Shown: positions 1-11,330, counted from the first letter of the stretch. The stretch is 44,701 bases of DNA from Candidatus Enterococcus wittei (GCF_002140175.1 NZ_NGMO01000001.1:386300-431000), one strand, 5' to 3'. Made by a program: numbers and translations. The notes: a model not told the origin generated them from the sequence alone.

Positions 1-1132
1 GTTGTTTCTGAGTAGCATTCCTTAAGGTATTAATATTATGGAGTTTCTCCATCATCGTCGCTCTAACTTTTGGTTCAATTTTTAGACCCCGATCCTCTAA
101 GGACAAAATGAAAGAGGTGATATCTTTTGTATAAAATTTTCCATCTATTTGGCCTAATTTTTTCTCTCCATGGTCCTGTTCAACCTTAAGTTTTTTAAAA
201 ACAGGTTCTCCATGGTTATTACCAATCTTAAGTTTATTTAAAATAGATTTTTTTTGTTTATCCTTATTCTGTGGCTTTAAAATGTTTTCTAGTTTTACTA
301 CTTTATTTGATAGTTGCTGCAAATAAGTCAAATTACCAGAATAAACCGCCAATCCATTTACATATGGATTGACATCGCGTGGAACTAACTCTGTAGTAGA
401 GATGCGATTCGGATCCTTACCATGTTTTTTTTCTTCTTTGATGTCATCTTTAATCCACAGCTCAGTCTTCCATGGATCCCTATCAAATTGAAGTTTCACA
501 CTCATTAAATTTTCTTTCATTTTTACGAGAATACGTTCTTGACGTTTGGTCGTATCAAGGACTGTCTCAAATTCACTGCTGAAGATTTTTAATCGTTTGG
601 TAAGTACTTCTTTACTTAAACAAGCTACCAACGGAGTTTTTTCTTTTAGCGATAAGTCACCTTTTAAATTTAGTTCAAATGGATGAGGGGCATGAAGATT
701 AATATTGACGAAAGCTTGCAAGACTTCATCAGTAAACATCCCATCTCTTTTCATAAATGCAAGCTGCGCTTCCCCGTATTCATACCCTATACTTTTAAAT
801 TTTTTGCTTGGTTTTACGTTTTCTAATTTAAATTCTCCTCGAAGTTTCTTAATACGTTGTTCAAGTACCATCATTTTCAATGCATTGTCAAAATATTTAT
901 TTGTCAACTGATGAAATTTCTCTGCATCTTTGATCAGTTCTAACCTTAAGTCGCGATTTTGTAGCTTCTTCTGATCTTTGACTAATTTTCCTTTTAAACC
1001 CTCAATTTTTTTCAACAATGTTTTTTGGTCTTTATGTAATGTCTCGAATTCCTCATATAAGTTTTCTTTTAATTTTATACTTAATCTTTTAGAATCCTCA
1101 TATATAAGTACATTTTCTTTTTCCTTTTCCAT
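1..1132 (-). CDS. Unrecognised lysine-rich coiled-coil protein, 5' part only
   Basis: The minus strand is open from an ATG at 1132 to the left edge of the window, 377 codons without a stop, so the C-terminus is missing. An AGAGGAG ribosome binding site stands a few bases before the ATG. The protein starts MEKEKENVLIYEDSKRL and is rich in Lys, Glu and Leu; roughly residues 20-110 look like a long coiled coil. There is no signal peptide or membrane segment in the visible part. Around residues 300-330 it has two similar short stretches, NNHGEPVFKKLK and QDHGEKKLG. I do not recognise the family and assign no function; accessory-element or phage-related origin is possible but nothing seen here proves it. 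Confidence 0.7.
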   Translation of the reverse strand, partial: MEKEKENVLIYEDSKRLSIKLKENLYEEFETLHKDQKTLLKKIEGLKGKLVKDQKKLQNRDLRLELIKDAEKFHQLTNKYFDNALKMMVLEQRIKKLRGEFKLENVKPSKKFKSIGYEYGEAQLAFMKRDGMFTDEVLQAFVNINLHAPHPFELNLKGDLSLKEKTPLVACLSKEVLTKRLKIFSSEFETVLDTTKRQERILVKMKENLMSVKLQFDRDPWKTELWIKDDIKEEKKHGKDPNRISTTELVPRDVNPYVNGLAVYSGNLTYLQQLSNKVVKLENILKPQNKDKQKKSILNKLKIGNNHGEPVFKKLKVEQDHGEKKLGQIDGKFYTKDITSFILSLEDRGLKIEPKVRATMMEKLHNINTLRNATQKQ

Positions 1133-1180
1133 TTTTCTCCTCTTTTCTTTTATTTTATTTTTTCCCCAACCATTTATTCA

Positions 1181-1230
1181 AAGAGCTGACTAACCACAAG
1201 CCAAAATTCTTTCATGGAAAGTCAGCTCTT
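1181..1230 (-). terminator. Possible terminator after the aldo/keto reductase gene
   Basis: An 11-bp perfect inverted repeat, AAGAGCTGACT at 1181-1191 and AGTCAGCTCTT at 1220-1230, lies just past the stop of the reductase gene. The loop is long (28 nt) and the U-tract on the minus strand is weak, so this is a modest call. Confidence 0.45.
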
Positions 1231-1243
1231 ACTTTTTCAAACC

Positions 1244-2158
1244 TTAAGGTAAAATATTTCCTGCTGCTTGATACAAGGCATACCAGTCTTCTCTTGAAAG
1301 TTCAATTGTAGAAGCACGGGCGATTTCTGCAATTCGCGAAAGATTCATCGTTCCGGCAATCACTTGCATTGATGCTGGATGTCTCAGTATCCATGCAGAA
1401 GATAAACCAGTTGGTGTTGTATGATATTTTTCAGCTAACTCTGCTAATTTCTGGTTCAATTCCGGAAATTTTTCATTCCCAATAAATACACCTTCAAAAA
1501 AACCATACTGATAGGGCGACCACGCTTGGATCGTCATCTCGTGTAATCGAGAATAATCCAGCACACTTCCATCACGATCAATACTTGCTTGATCTGTCAT
1601 ATTGACATGGATTCCTTGATCGATCATACCAGAATGTTTCAAGCCAAATTGTAATTGATTCGCTACTAACGGTTGTTTGACGTATTTTTTCAACAACTCG
1701 ATCTGCATTGGTTTTTGGTTGCTAACACCAAAATAACGAACTTTTCCTGATTGCTCCAATTCATCAAACGCAGCTGCAACTTCTTCCGGCTCCACTAAAG
1801 TGTCCGGTCGATGAAGTAATAGTGCATCCACATAATCCATTTTCAAACGACTCAAACTGTTTTCTACTGATTCAATGATATGTTTTTTTGAAAAATCAAA
1901 CATAACACCTGGTACGATTCCACATTTCGTTTGAATAAACAAATCTTCTCGTTGCAATGACGTTTTTGCCAAGGCTTCTGAAAAGATTGTCTCACACTCT
2001 CCTTGACCATAAATATCTGCATGATCAAAGAAATTGATGCCATTTTCGAATGCTGTGTCAATCACTTGTTCAGGCTTTTCAGCGCCATTTATGCGCATAC
2101 AACCTAAAACGACTGCTGACACGAGTTGGTCAGAAGTTCCTAATTTAATTTGTTTCAT
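1244..2158 (-). CDS. Aldo/keto reductase (YdhF-like), 304 aa
   Basis: NADPH-dependent oxidoreductase of the aldo/keto reductase superfamily, a cytosolic TIM barrel. The catalytic tetrad can be read directly: Asp45 and Tyr50 in FDHADIYG, Lys78 in IQTKCG and His116 in LLLHRPD. The length of about 300 residues is usual for the family. The C-terminal phosphate-binding stretch around VIAGTMNLSRI is typical of the YdhF group. The substrate cannot be told from sequence. The gene follows the purine operon on the same strand but a strong terminator lies between them, so it is probably a separate unit. Confidence 0.9.
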   Translation of the reverse strand: MKQIKLGTSDQLVSAVVLGCMRINGAEKPEQVIDTAFENGINFFDHADIYGQGECETIFSEALAKTSLQREDLFIQTKCGIVPGVMFDFSKKHIIESVENSLSRLKMDYVDALLLHRPDTLVEPEEVAAAFDELEQSGKVRYFGVSNQKPMQIELLKKYVKQPLVANQLQFGLKHSGMIDQGIHVNMTDQASIDRDGSVLDYSRLHEMTIQAWSPYQYGFFEGVFIGNEKFPELNQKLAELAEKYHTTPTGLSSAWILRHPASMQVIAGTMNLSRIAEIARASTIELSREDWYALYQAAGNILP

Positions 2159-2222
2159 CTACCCCCACCCTTTCTTATCTCCATCGATTTTACCATATCT
2201 CATATGAAAAGGCTTCACAAAA

Positions 2223-2265
2223 AGATAAAACTATTTTTCTTTTTCACAAAAAAATAGTTTTATCT
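2223..2265 (-). terminator. Rho-independent terminator of the purCSQLFMNHD operon
   Basis: A 16-bp perfect stem, AGATAAAACTATTTTT at 2223-2238 pairing with 2250-2265, has an 11-nt loop. On the minus strand it begins about 14 nt past the purD stop and is followed by a TTTTT run. This is the natural 3' end of the operon. Confidence 0.85.
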
Positions 2266-2278
2266 CTACATTAATGTT

Positions 2279-3541
2279 CTATTTATTTAAGAGAGCTTTT
2301 GTACCAATATCCATACGGTAAAAGGTGTGGTCCGTTTTCTTGTCTTTCAGAGTCTTGTAAATCTTTCCCTGCGCTTCTTCTATCGTTTCGCCAAAAGCTT
2401 CAATCAGATAGAGGCGGCCTCCAGATCCTACTAATCTTCCCTTATCATCTTTTACACCTGCATAGCATAATGAAAGATCATCCTCTGAAAAATTCGGAAT
2501 CTCCATTCCTGTCTGATAGTCATGTGGATAGCCTTCTGCTGCCACAACGACACCTACACGATATCCCTGTGTTTCCCATGTCAAATCCACCGATTTTCCT
2601 TGTAGCAAATCATTGATTACTTGTGCTAAATCATTCTTCAGGCGTGGTAGAACAACTTGTGTTTCAGGATCACCAAAGCGTGCATTGAATTCAATCACTT
2701 TTGGTCCTTGGGGTGTGGCGATCATTCCAGCATATAAAATACCAGTAAACGGACGCCCTAATTCTTTCATCCCTTTCGCCGCCGGTTTCAGCACATTCTC
2801 AATAGCTTCTTCAATCATCGTTTCAGGGATTTGTGGAACAGGTGTGTAAGCACCCATCCCCCCAGTATTAGGCCCTTCATCCCCGTTATAAGCACGTTTA
2901 TGATCTTGAGAAATCACCATTGGATAAACATTTTCATCACGAACAAAAGCAAGTAAAGAAAACTCTTCTCCATTTAAGAATTCCTCGATCACTACTCGTT
3001 GACCACTCGCTCCAAAACGGTCTTTTTCCAACATTTCAAAAGTTGCTCCAATCGCTTCTTGAACACTCATCGCAACAACTACACCCTTACCTGCAGCTAA
3101 GCCATCTGCTTTGACAACGATCGGTGCTCCTTTTTGTTCGATATAAGTTTTCGCCTGAGAAAAATCCGTAAAGGTTTGGGATTCAGCTGTAGGAATATTG
3201 AATTGAGCCATTAAATCTTTTGCAAAGCTTTTTGATCCTTCGATTAAAGCAGCATCTTTCGTCGGTCCAAAAATCGATAACCCAGCTGCCATGAAGTCAT
3301 CAACAATCCCATTTAATAAAGGTATTTCTGGCCCAACAAAGGTCCAAGCAACACCTTCTTCTTTTGCAAACGCAATAAGTTTACGATGATCCGTTTCCAT
3401 AATCTCAACGGGCTGGATTGCATCTTTTTTCATCCCAGGATTTCCAGGGGCACAATACACTGTTTCTACAAGTGGGCTTTCTAGTAATTTTTTGGCGATT
3501 GCATGTTCTCGGCCACCAGAACCGATAAGTAGTACTTTCAT
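2279..3541 (-). CDS. purD: Phosphoribosylamine-glycine ligase (GAR synthetase)
   Basis: ATP-dependent joining of glycine to phosphoribosylamine, step 2 of de novo purine synthesis, by a cytosolic ATP-grasp enzyme. The protein of 420 aa begins MKVLLIGSGGREHA (nucleotide/PRA-binding loop at residues 7-15). It carries the ATP-grasp segment VVKADGLAAGKGV at about 142-154 and the family signature RFGDPETQ at 288-295. The start was placed at 3541 because this gives the family N-terminus and has AAAGGAGC upstream; a longer frame to 3622 overlaps purH. It is the last gene of the operon, 16 nt after purH. Confidence 0.97.
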   Translation of the reverse strand: MKVLLIGSGGREHAIAKKLLESPLVETVYCAPGNPGMKKDAIQPVEIMETDHRKLIAFAKEEGVAWTFVGPEIPLLNGIVDDFMAAGLSIFGPTKDAALIEGSKSFAKDLMAQFNIPTAESQTFTDFSQAKTYIEQKGAPIVVKADGLAAGKGVVVAMSVQEAIGATFEMLEKDRFGASGQRVVIEEFLNGEEFSLLAFVRDENVYPMVISQDHKRAYNGDEGPNTGGMGAYTPVPQIPETMIEEAIENVLKPAAKGMKELGRPFTGILYAGMIATPQGPKVIEFNARFGDPETQVVLPRLKNDLAQVINDLLQGKSVDLTWETQGYRVGVVVAAEGYPHDYQTGMEIPNFSEDDLSLCYAGVKDDKGRLVGSGGRLYLIEAFGETIEEAQGKIYKTLKDKKTDHTFYRMDIGTKALLNK

Positions 3542-3557
3542 CCTTTTTTTGCTCCTT

Positions 3558-5090
3558 TTAATGTCTGAAATGGCGCACTCCAGTGAATACCATGGCAATG
3601 CCGTATTTATTTGCCATATCAATAGAGTCTTGGTCTTTGATGCTTCCTCCAGGTTGAATAATTGCTTTTATCCCATATTTTGCAGCGTATTCGACCGAAT
3701 CATCCATTGGAAAATACGCATCACTTGCTAAAACCGCATCTTTCGCTTTGTCTTCTGCTTGTTCGATCGCAATTTTCACCGATCCCACACGATTCATTTG
3801 CCCCGCACCAATCCCAACCGTTTGGTGTTGATTTGCTAGAACGATCGCATTGGATTTGACATGCTTCACTGCTTTCCACGCAAAAGCTAATGCTATCTTT
3901 TCGCCTTCTGTTGGTTGCCGGTCAGTCACAACTGTCCAGTCTTCTGACATTTCCATTGTTTCATCCTCTTGTTGAACCAATAAACCACCTAAAACGGATA
4001 CTACTTCCTCGGTGTATTTGAGGGAATCATTAAAATCAAGAGTCAATAAACGAATATTCTTTTTTGTTTGCAGTATCGCTAATGCTTCTTGACTGAAACT
4101 TGGCGCAATGATGATTTCTAAAAATAAGCGGTGCATTTCTTCCGCAGTTTCTAGATCTACTTCTCGATTCAAGACGATGATACCACCAAAAATAGAAACA
4201 GGATCTGCTTCAAAAGCCGCTTTCCAAGCAGAGTAAATCGACTCTCCACTCCCAATGCCACAAGGATTCATATGTTTCAAAGCAACAACAGTCGGTTCTG
4301 AAAATTCTCTCATGATCCGTAAGGCTGCATCGGCATCACGAATATTGTTGTACGAGAGCTCTTTTCCATGTAACTGTTTGGCACAAGCAATCGAATAGCT
4401 TTGAGGAAGAGCTGATTGGTAAAACGCTGCTTCTTGATGGCTATTTTCACCATAACGCAAGTCCTGTTTTCGTACGTATGTTAGCGTCAAATTTTCTGGT
4501 TCTTTTTCTCCCACCGCATCAGTGAGGTATTGCGCAATCAATGCATCATAAGCAGCGGTATGGCGAAATACTTTTGCCGCCAGTTTTTTGCGTGTCTCAA
4601 GGGTTGTCTGGCCAATTTCAGCCATTTCAGCCAAAACAAGATCATAGTCAGCTGGATCAACAATCGCTGTGACAAAAGCATGATTTTTCGCTGCACTGCG
4701 GAGCATACTAGGTCCACCGATGTCAATCTGTTCAATGGCTTGGTCCTGGGTTGTATCTGGGTTCAGGATCGTCTCTCTAAATGGGTAAAGATTCACACAT
4801 ACGAAATCAATCGGATGAATTTCCTCCTCTGCCATGGCCTTCATATGACTGGGGAGGTCACGACGTCCTAATAGACCTCCGTGGATCTTGGGATGTAAAG
4901 TCTTTACACGGCCATCCATCATTTCTGGAAAACCAGTTACTTCATCAATTGACAGTGTCTTAACACCTGCTTCATCTAAGACTTTTTTTGTTCCTCCTGT
5001 TGAAATAATCTCAACCCCTGATTCAATTAGCCCTTGTGCAAAGTCAACGATTCCTGTTTTATCTGAAACACTTAGTAATGCTCTTGTCAT
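3558..5090 (-). CDS. purH: Bifunctional AICAR formyltransferase / IMP cyclohydrolase
   Basis: It catalyses the last two steps of IMP synthesis. The 510-aa protein has the N-terminal MGS-like IMP cyclohydrolase domain (about 1-140, with STGGTKK at 30-36) followed by the formyltransferase domain. The latter shows RYGENSHQ at 212-219, a serine in place of the usual proline of RYGENPHQ, and the catalytic pair Lys272-His273 in LKHMNPCG. Length is normal. The ATG overlaps the purN stop in an ATGA, so translation is coupled. Confidence 0.97.
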   Translation of the reverse strand: MTRALLSVSDKTGIVDFAQGLIESGVEIISTGGTKKVLDEAGVKTLSIDEVTGFPEMMDGRVKTLHPKIHGGLLGRRDLPSHMKAMAEEEIHPIDFVCVNLYPFRETILNPDTTQDQAIEQIDIGGPSMLRSAAKNHAFVTAIVDPADYDLVLAEMAEIGQTTLETRKKLAAKVFRHTAAYDALIAQYLTDAVGEKEPENLTLTYVRKQDLRYGENSHQEAAFYQSALPQSYSIACAKQLHGKELSYNNIRDADAALRIMREFSEPTVVALKHMNPCGIGSGESIYSAWKAAFEADPVSIFGGIIVLNREVDLETAEEMHRLFLEIIIAPSFSQEALAILQTKKNIRLLTLDFNDSLKYTEEVVSVLGGLLVQQEDETMEMSEDWTVVTDRQPTEGEKIALAFAWKAVKHVKSNAIVLANQHQTVGIGAGQMNRVGSVKIAIEQAEDKAKDAVLASDAYFPMDDSVEYAAKYGIKAIIQPGGSIKDQDSIDMANKYGIAMVFTGVRHFRH

Positions 5091-5665
5091 TGTGTACTAT
5101 CCCCCATATTAATCAATTCTACAATTGCTTCTGGAAATATTCGATGTTCGATTCGATGGATCTTCTCCTCTAAAGTCACCAATGTATCTTGCGGCTCTAT
5201 CTCTACTTTTTCTTGTCGAATAATTGGACCCGTATCTACACCACTATCCACATAATGAACGGTGACCCCAGTTTCTTTTACCCTTGCTTCAAACGCATCT
5301 CTGATCCCATGTAAACCTGGAAAATCAGGAAGAAGCGAAGGGTGGATATTGATAATCTTATTTTCATAAGCCGTTAACAATTCTTTTCCAATGATTCGTA
5401 AATAACCTGCCAAAACAATCAAATCAATCTGATGATTCGCCAGCTCCTCCAATATCGCTTGTTCATAAAGCACTTTTGATGCAAACTCTTTTGGTGAAAA
5501 ACAAGTTGCTTTAATTCCAAGTTTTTCTGCTCGTTGCAAAACAAAAGCATCGGGTCGATCACAAAATAGCCAGTCTATCGTTGCAGGTACTTCATTTTCT
5601 TTAAAGTATTCTACTAACGCTTGGAAATTACTACCATTCCCTGAAGCAAAGACCGCAATTCTCAT
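5087..5665 (-). CDS. purN: GAR formyltransferase (10-formyl-THF dependent)
   Basis: It transfers a formyl group from 10-formyltetrahydrofolate to GAR (step 3). The 192-aa formyltransferase fold carries the catalytic triad Asn106 and His108 (NIHPSLLP) and Asp144 (SGVDTGPII). The N-terminal [11 protein letters not shown] loop binds the substrate phosphate. It overlaps purM by 4 nt and purH by 4 nt (ATGA junctions on both sides), so the three are translationally coupled. Confidence 0.96.
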   Translation of the reverse strand: MRIAVFASGNGSNFQALVEYFKENEVPATIDWLFCDRPDAFVLQRAEKLGIKATCFSPKEFASKVLYEQAILEELANHQIDLIVLAGYLRIIGKELLTAYENKIINIHPSLLPDFPGLHGIRDAFEARVKETGVTVHYVDSGVDTGPIIRQEKVEIEPQDTLVTLEEKIHRIEHRIFPEAIVELINMGDSTQ

Positions 5666-6705
5666 TTTTCTTCCTCAATAAACGTTACTTTTTTACTAGC
5701 GAAAGGAACAACTTGACCAATCTGATACACTTTTTCTCCTAATGCTTCGATCTTCTCAACCACTTCTGCGACTTGATCTGAAGCTACAGCAACGACCATG
5801 CCGATCCCCATATTAAAAATTTCATACATTTCCTTGTGTGGGATTTTTCCATATTTCTCTAAGGCATCAAAAACTGGTAGAATAGGCCAAGAACCTAGTT
5901 GAATATTAGCTGCTGTTTCTTTCGGTAGCATCCGAGGAATGTTTTCGATAAAACCGCCTCCTGTAATATGGGCTGCCCCTTTGATTTTTCCTTCTTTGAT
6001 CAACGGAAGTAAGGAATGCACATAGATTTTCGTTGGTTCTAACAAAATATCAACTAATGGTTCTGTGAAGTTTTCAAGTGTATCCGTTAAAGAAAAGTGG
6101 TTTTGTTCAAAGAAAATCTTGCGAACTAAGGAATAACCATTCGAATGAATCCCACTAGAAGGTAGTCCTAAAAGTACATCATCCACATTGATCGTTTCTC
6201 CAGTAATCAACTGAGATTTTTCAATGATCCCTACTGCAAAACCTGCTAAATCATAATCTTCCCCTTGATACATTCCTGGCATCTCTGCCGTCTCGCCACC
6301 AATCAAAGCCACATTCGCAAGCACGCATCCATTTGCTACACCAGCAACTACTTTTTCTAAACGTGCTGGTTCATTCTTTCCAGTTGCTAGATAATCTAAA
6401 AAGTATAACGGCTCTGCTCCTTGGGCCAAAATATCATTGACACACATTGCCACACAATCGATCCCGATTGTAGCGTGTTGATCCGCTTCAATAGCTACAG
6501 CTAGTTTTGTCCCGACACCGTCCGTCCCTGATACCAAAACAGGCTCCTTCAGCTGAAATCCGCTCAAGTCAAAACAACCACCAAAGCCACCTAATGCGCC
6601 CATCACGCCTAAACGTTCTGTTTTCTTCACATGCTTTTTGATACGTTCGACTACTTCATAGCCAGCTTCCACATTTACACCAGCTTTTGCATAAGCATTA
6701 CCCAT
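5662..6705 (-). CDS. purM: AIR synthetase (FGAM cyclo-ligase)
   Basis: It closes the imidazole ring of FGAM to AIR with ATP (step 5). The 347-aa protein of the PurM/SelD/ThiL fold shows the glycine-rich N-terminal [13 protein letters not shown] at about 35-47, [10 protein letters not shown] (about 59-68), and the [11 protein letters not shown] substrate loop near residues 156-166. Length fits the family. It lies 33 nt after purF and overlaps purN by 4 nt. Confidence 0.97.
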   Translation of the reverse strand: MGNAYAKAGVNVEAGYEVVERIKKHVKKTERLGVMGALGGFGGCFDLSGFQLKEPVLVSGTDGVGTKLAVAIEADQHATIGIDCVAMCVNDILAQGAEPLYFLDYLATGKNEPARLEKVVAGVANGCVLANVALIGGETAEMPGMYQGEDYDLAGFAVGIIEKSQLITGETINVDDVLLGLPSSGIHSNGYSLVRKIFFEQNHFSLTDTLENFTEPLVDILLEPTKIYVHSLLPLIKEGKIKGAAHITGGGFIENIPRMLPKETAANIQLGSWPILPVFDALEKYGKIPHKEMYEIFNMGIGMVVAVASDQVAEVVEKIEALGEKVYQIGQVVPFASKKVTFIEEEK

Positions 6706-6738
6706 TTTCTACTTCCCTTCTTCATTTCTATTCCTCCA

Positions 6739-8178
6739 CTAAAAGAATGAGACTTTTTCCTTTAGTGATTCGCGATATTTTTCTTCATAATCATATAATG
6801 GTGTTGGATAATCCCCATTAAAGTACGCCATACATAATCCTGAATAAGGAGCATTTTCTTTCAAACCAATGGCTTCAATCAAGCCATCTTCACTCAAAAA
6901 TTCTAATGAATCTGCTTCAATGCATGTTCTAATTTCTTCCACCGTATGATTGGCAGCAATCAGTTCTTTTCTCGTTTGAATATCGATGCCATAAAAACAA
7001 GGATATTTTAATGGTGGTGAAGCAATACGCACGTGGACTTCTTTCGCTCCTGCTTCTTTCAAAAGCCGAACGATTCTACGGCTCGTCGTTCCTCGTACGA
7101 TCGAATCATCGACCATGACTACTTTCTTTCCTTCTACCACCCCACGAACAGCCGAAAGCTTCATTCGAACTCCTTGTTCTCTTAATTCAGGAGTGGGTTG
7201 GATAAACGTGCGAGCAATATACTGATTTTTCACTAAGCCGATTTCATAAGGAATTCCACTAGCTTCAGCATACCCACTTGCTGCCGATAAAGAAGAATTA
7301 GGTACACCCACAACGATATCTGCTTCAATTGGCGCTTCCTTAGCTAATCTTCTTCCCATATTTTTACGAGCTGTATGAACATTTACACCAGCAATATCAG
7401 AATCAGGTCGCGCAAAGTAAATAAATTCCATGGAACAGATAGCCAACTGCGTATCTGTTGTGTATTGTTCGATCGTATACCCATTATCATCAATGATGAC
7501 AAGTTCTCCAGGGTGCACATCTTGAACAAAACGAGCGCCAATCCCTTCTAATGCACATGTTTCGGAAGTCACCACGTAAGCACCATTTTTCATTTGTCCG
7601 ATCGCTAACGGACGAAATCCATTTGGATCTAAAGCTGCGATCATTGCATCTTCCGTCAGTAACAGATATGCAAATCCACCTTTTACTTCATTCAAAGCCG
7701 CTTTGAGTTTAGCTAAGAAAGTCGTTTCGTAACTTCGCCGAATCAAATGCATCAAAATTTCTGTATCAGAATTGGAGTGAAAAATTGCTCCGTCTTTTTC
7801 TAATTCCGTTCTTAACGAACGAGCATTTGTCAAATTTCCATTGTGCGCCAAACCAATTGATTGATCATAAAACTTAAATAGAAAAGGTTGTATATTGTCC
7901 ACACTGCCATTTCCCGCTGTTGCATAACGCACATGCCCAATGGCAGCTTGTCCAGTCAGTCGGGCCAGTTTCCTAGGATCTTTAAACACTTCAGAGAGCA
8001 AGCCAAGATCTCGATGACCCAATAATCTACCCGAGTCATTTGAAACGATCCCAGCTCCTTCTTGCCCACGATGTTGCAAACTATGCAAACCAAAATAGGT
8101 GATATTTGCTGCTTCAGGATGTCCCCAAATACCAAAAACACCACATTCTTCATTGATACTTCTTACTTCATAAGACAT
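6739..8178 (-). CDS. purF: Amidophosphoribosyltransferase with N-terminal propeptide
   Basis: The first committed enzyme of purine synthesis, making phosphoribosylamine from PRPP and glutamine. An 11-residue propeptide ([11 protein letters not shown]) precedes the nucleophile Cys12, as in the Bacillus-type enzyme that matures by cleavage. The Ntn glutaminase domain (12-245) is followed by the phosphoribosyltransferase domain with PRPP loop [13 protein letters not shown] at 353-365. The Bacillus-type protein binds a [4Fe-4S] cluster through four cysteines. Here Cys248, Cys394 and Cys449 are kept, but the position of the fourth is Tyr452 (CMAY), so the cluster may be lost or altered. The start lies inside the purL end (16-nt overlap). 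Confidence 0.97.
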   Translation of the reverse strand: MSYEVRSINEECGVFGIWGHPEAANITYFGLHSLQHRGQEGAGIVSNDSGRLLGHRDLGLLSEVFKDPRKLARLTGQAAIGHVRYATAGNGSVDNIQPFLFKFYDQSIGLAHNGNLTNARSLRTELEKDGAIFHSNSDTEILMHLIRRSYETTFLAKLKAALNEVKGGFAYLLLTEDAMIAALDPNGFRPLAIGQMKNGAYVVTSETCALEGIGARFVQDVHPGELVIIDDNGYTIEQYTTDTQLAICSMEFIYFARPDSDIAGVNVHTARKNMGRRLAKEAPIEADIVVGVPNSSLSAASGYAEASGIPYEIGLVKNQYIARTFIQPTPELREQGVRMKLSAVRGVVEGKKVVMVDDSIVRGTTSRRIVRLLKEAGAKEVHVRIASPPLKYPCFYGIDIQTRKELIAANHTVEEIRTCIEADSLEFLSEDGLIEAIGLKENAPYSGLCMAYFNGDYPTPLYDYEEKYRESLKEKVSFF

Positions 8179-10382
8179 GCAAGTGCTTCCTCCCAGCTTT
8201 TTTTCGCTGTTTGTGTTTCTAAATCGATCTTTTTATCGATTGTTTGTATCTGGATTCTCGAATCTGTAACCTGACCTAGTCTGATCGCCCGATCCCCAAC
8301 AAATTGTTCAAATTCCGTTTGTTTTTCCTTAGCAACTGTTAAAACAAAACGTGACTGAGTTTCTGAGAACAAAAGCGCTACTGGTAAATCAATTTCTACT
8401 GTTATGCCTAATTCTTTGGTAAATGTTGCTTCAGCTAAGGCCACAGCGAGACCACCTTCTGCACAATCATGGGCACTTTGGATCCATCCTTGTTTGATTG
8501 CTTGTAAAACCAACTCTTGATTCGCTTTTTCAACAGCCAGGTCAAAATGTTCGATTCTCCCTTCAATTTTCCCTAATTGCATTTTTTGCAATTCACTACC
8601 ATTAAAATCGTTAAATGTTGCCCCCACGAGATAAATCAGATCCCCTACCTGCTTAAATTCTTGCGTGGTAATGTAAGCATGATCTTCAATCAAACCGACC
8701 ATTCCGATTACTGGGGTTGGGTAGATGGCTTGGCCATCTGTTTCGTTATAAAGTGACACATTTCCAGAAATCACTGGCGTTTCTAACATTTCACAGGCTT
8801 TAGCAATCCCATCTGCAGAATGAGATAATTCCCAGAACACTTCTGGTTTATCGGGTGAACCATAATTCAAACAATCCGTAATAGCTAAGGGCTTCCCTCC
8901 ACTAGCAATAATATTTCTTGCTGCTTCCGCTACTGCTATCTGCCCTCCTACTTCTGGATCAAGATAAATATAACGAGCATTACAATCTGTGGTCATAGCC
9001 AGTGCTTTCTTTGTTCCACGGATACGTAAGACCGCAGCATCGCTTCCAGGTAGCACCACTGTATTCGTTTGAACTTGTGAATCGTAAGTTTCATAAATTA
9101 CACGTTTTGAAGCAATGGTCGGTTGTGCTAACAAGTCAAGCAAGACTTGATTTGGGTCTACAACCAGAGGATGGTATTGGTCCATTTCTCGAAACTTTTT
9201 CATTCTTTCAGGTTCAGTCATGGCTTTATGATAGATGGGTGCTTCTTCTGCTAAAGCATCTACAGGCAGATTAGCAACCTCAACGCCATGATGATACAAA
9301 CGATACTGACCATCATCTGTCACTTTTCCGATCGTTACTGCATCAAGTTCATATTTGTTGAATAGTTCTTGCACTTGTTCTTCTGCCCCTGCTTTGACAC
9401 AAATCAGCATACGTTCTTGCGATTCCGAAAGCATCATCTCGTAAGGAGTCATAGCCGTTTCCCGTTGTGGCACGTCATCAAGTGTCAAGACTAGTCCTGA
9501 TCCAGCTTTTGAAGCCATCTCGGAACTGGAAGAAACTAACCCTGCCGCCCCCATATCTTGAATACCCACCAAGATATCTGCGTGCTCTAAAATCAGTTCT
9601 AAACACGCTTCAAGAAGTAATTTTTCCATGAAAGGATCTCCTACTTGGACAGCTGAACGTTGTTGCTCTTCTTCTTGGCTGAATTCCTCAGAAGCAAAGG
9701 TAGCACCATGGATCCCATCACGTCCAGTCTTAGCTCCTACATACATGATCGAGTTACCAACCCCAGAAGCTTGTCCCTTTTGGATATCTTGGTGATCAAT
9801 CAGGCCCACACACATCGCATTGACCAATGGATTACCTTCATAACATGGATCAAATGCAATCTCTCCACCAACCGTTGGAATACCGATACAATTACCATAC
9901 CCGCCAATCCCTGCCACTACTTCTTCCAGCAAGTATTTTGTCCGATGGTTATCTAACTCGCCAAATCTTAAAGAGTCTAGTAATGCAATAGGTCGAGCAC
10001 CCATACTAAAAATATCGCGTATAATACCACCAACACCTGTTGCTGCTCCTTCATATGGTTCAACCGCTGATGGATGATTATGGCTTTCCGCTTTGAAAAC
10101 AACCGCTTGGCCATCTCCTATATCAACGATACCTGCTCCTTCACCTGGGCCTTGTAAAACATTTGGACCACTAGTTGGAAATTTTTTTAAGACCGGTTTG
10201 GAATTTTTATAAGAACAATGTTCGCTCCACATGACAGAAAAAAGGCCAGTTTCTGTATAATTGGGCATCCTTCCCAAAATATCTTCTTCAATCATCCGGT
10301 ATTCTTCTTCTGTCAAACCCCATTGTGTATAGATCTTTTGTTCTTTGATTTCTAATGCGGTTGGTTCATTGATTGTTCTCAT
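8163..10382 (-). CDS. purL: FGAM synthase subunit PurL (small type)
   Basis: ATP-dependent amidation of FGAR to FGAM (step 4). At 739 aa it is the short PurL that needs separate PurS and PurQ partners, both encoded just upstream. Visible hallmarks are [10 protein letters not shown] near residue 53, [19 protein letters not shown] at about 98-116 (active-site histidines), [10 protein letters not shown] and the second half DCLNYGSP...GNVSLYNET repeating the PurM-like fold. It abuts purQ with no spacing (its ATG begins directly after the purQ stop) and overlaps purF by 16 nt. Confidence 0.97.
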   Translation of the reverse strand: MRTINEPTALEIKEQKIYTQWGLTEEEYRMIEEDILGRMPNYTETGLFSVMWSEHCSYKNSKPVLKKFPTSGPNVLQGPGEGAGIVDIGDGQAVVFKAESHNHPSAVEPYEGAATGVGGIIRDIFSMGARPIALLDSLRFGELDNHRTKYLLEEVVAGIGGYGNCIGIPTVGGEIAFDPCYEGNPLVNAMCVGLIDHQDIQKGQASGVGNSIMYVGAKTGRDGIHGATFASEEFSQEEEQQRSAVQVGDPFMEKLLLEACLELILEHADILVGIQDMGAAGLVSSSSEMASKAGSGLVLTLDDVPQRETAMTPYEMMLSESQERMLICVKAGAEEQVQELFNKYELDAVTIGKVTDDGQYRLYHHGVEVANLPVDALAEEAPIYHKAMTEPERMKKFREMDQYHPLVVDPNQVLLDLLAQPTIASKRVIYETYDSQVQTNTVVLPGSDAAVLRIRGTKKALAMTTDCNARYIYLDPEVGGQIAVAEAARNIIASGGKPLAITDCLNYGSPDKPEVFWELSHSADGIAKACEMLETPVISGNVSLYNETDGQAIYPTPVIGMVGLIEDHAYITTQEFKQVGDLIYLVGATFNDFNGSELQKMQLGKIEGRIEHFDLAVEKANQELVLQAIKQGWIQSAHDCAEGGLAVALAEATFTKELGITVEIDLPVALLFSETQSRFVLTVAKEKQTEFEQFVGDRAIRLGQVTDSRIQIQTIDKKIDLETQTAKKSWEEALACLMK

Positions 10383-11057
10383 TTACACAGACACCTTTCC
10401 AAAATTCTTTAGCATGGAAGCAAAAAAACGTCGACCATCATTTGACCCTAGCAATTTTTCCATCGCACGTTCTGGGTGAGGCATCATCCCCAAAACATTT
10501 CCTGCTCGATTGGTGATCCCAGCAATCCGTTCCACACTGCCATTGACATTTTCCTCTTCGTATGTAAATACGATTTGGTTGTTTTCTTTCAATTCCTGTA
10601 ACGTCTCTTCATCACAAAAATAATTCCCTTCTCCATGAGCCACTGGAAGTTGGATGATTTCATCCATCTCATATTCAGAAGTGAATGCTGTTTGATTGTT
10701 GACTTTTAGCGCTACTGATTTACAAATAAATTGTAAGGAATCATTCTTTCTCAAGACTCCAGGCAAAAGGCCTGCTTCTGTCAACACTTGAAATCCATTG
10801 CATGTTCCAAAAACAGGTTTTCCTTCATTAGCAAAACGAATGACTTCATCCATAATGGAAGAAAAACGAGCAATGGCACCACATCTTAAATAATCACCAT
10901 AAGAAAACCCTCCAGGAAGCAATACGCCATCAAACCCTTCAAGTGATGTTTCATCATAACGGACATATGCTGCTTGGGCGCCCATGACATCACGAATCGC
11001 CCACAAAAGATCTGCATCGCAATTTGAACCAGGAAAAACGATCACAGCAAATTTCAT
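10383..11057 (-). CDS. purQ: FGAM synthase glutaminase subunit PurQ
   Basis: Class I glutamine amidotransferase supplying ammonia to PurL. The protein of 224 aa starts [14 protein letters not shown]. The triad is visible as Cys86 in FGTCNGFQ, with His194 and Glu196 in MMPHPERA. I place the start at 11057 because this is the family N-terminus. The possible upstream start at 11087 would add ten residues overlapping purS. Only one base separates it from the purS stop. Confidence 0.96.
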   Translation of the reverse strand: MKFAVIVFPGSNCDADLLWAIRDVMGAQAAYVRYDETSLEGFDGVLLPGGFSYGDYLRCGAIARFSSIMDEVIRFANEGKPVFGTCNGFQVLTEAGLLPGVLRKNDSLQFICKSVALKVNNQTAFTSEYEMDEIIQLPVAHGEGNYFCDEETLQELKENNQIVFTYEEENVNGSVERIAGITNRAGNVLGMMPHPERAMEKLLGSNDGRRFFASMLKNFGKVSV

Positions 11058-11058
11058 G

Positions 11059-11313
11059 TTATGCTTCCTCCATTTGCATGATTTCATAACGGTAAGTTTC
11101 CATATTGACGTTTGCTAATAATTGATCGCAGATTGCTTCAATCGTTTCTTCCACTGCCTCTTCGCCAGCAGAAACTTGAATCTCGAAATACTTGCCGATT
11201 CTAATCTCTTCAATACTGTGATAGCCTAAATGATGAACCGCCTTTTTCACAGCTTCTCCTTGTGGATCTAGTACTGAATCTTTATAAGTGACATAGACTT
11301 TTACAAAATACAT
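11059..11313 (-). CDS. purS: FGAM synthase subunit PurS
   Basis: Small subunit (84 aa) bridging PurQ and PurL in the FGAM synthase complex, needed for ammonia channelling. The sequence [22 protein letters not shown] is characteristic. An ATG at 11313 gives the family N-terminus. A TTG one codon earlier (11316) lies 7 nt from the AAGGAG box and could also be used; the difference is one residue. The gene sits between purC (17 nt away) and purQ. Confidence 0.95.
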   Translation of the reverse strand: MYFVKVYVTYKDSVLDPQGEAVKKAVHHLGYHSIEEIRIGKYFEIQVSAGEEAVEETIEAICDQLLANVNMETYRYEIMQMEEA

Positions 11314-11330
11314 CAATCTGATTCTCCTTT

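Noticed and set aside
1181-1230. Insertion-sequence end repeats around 1200
   Set aside because: The inverted arms lie right after a gene stop with a 28-nt loop, and no matching ends or duplication occur elsewhere, so a terminator is more likely.
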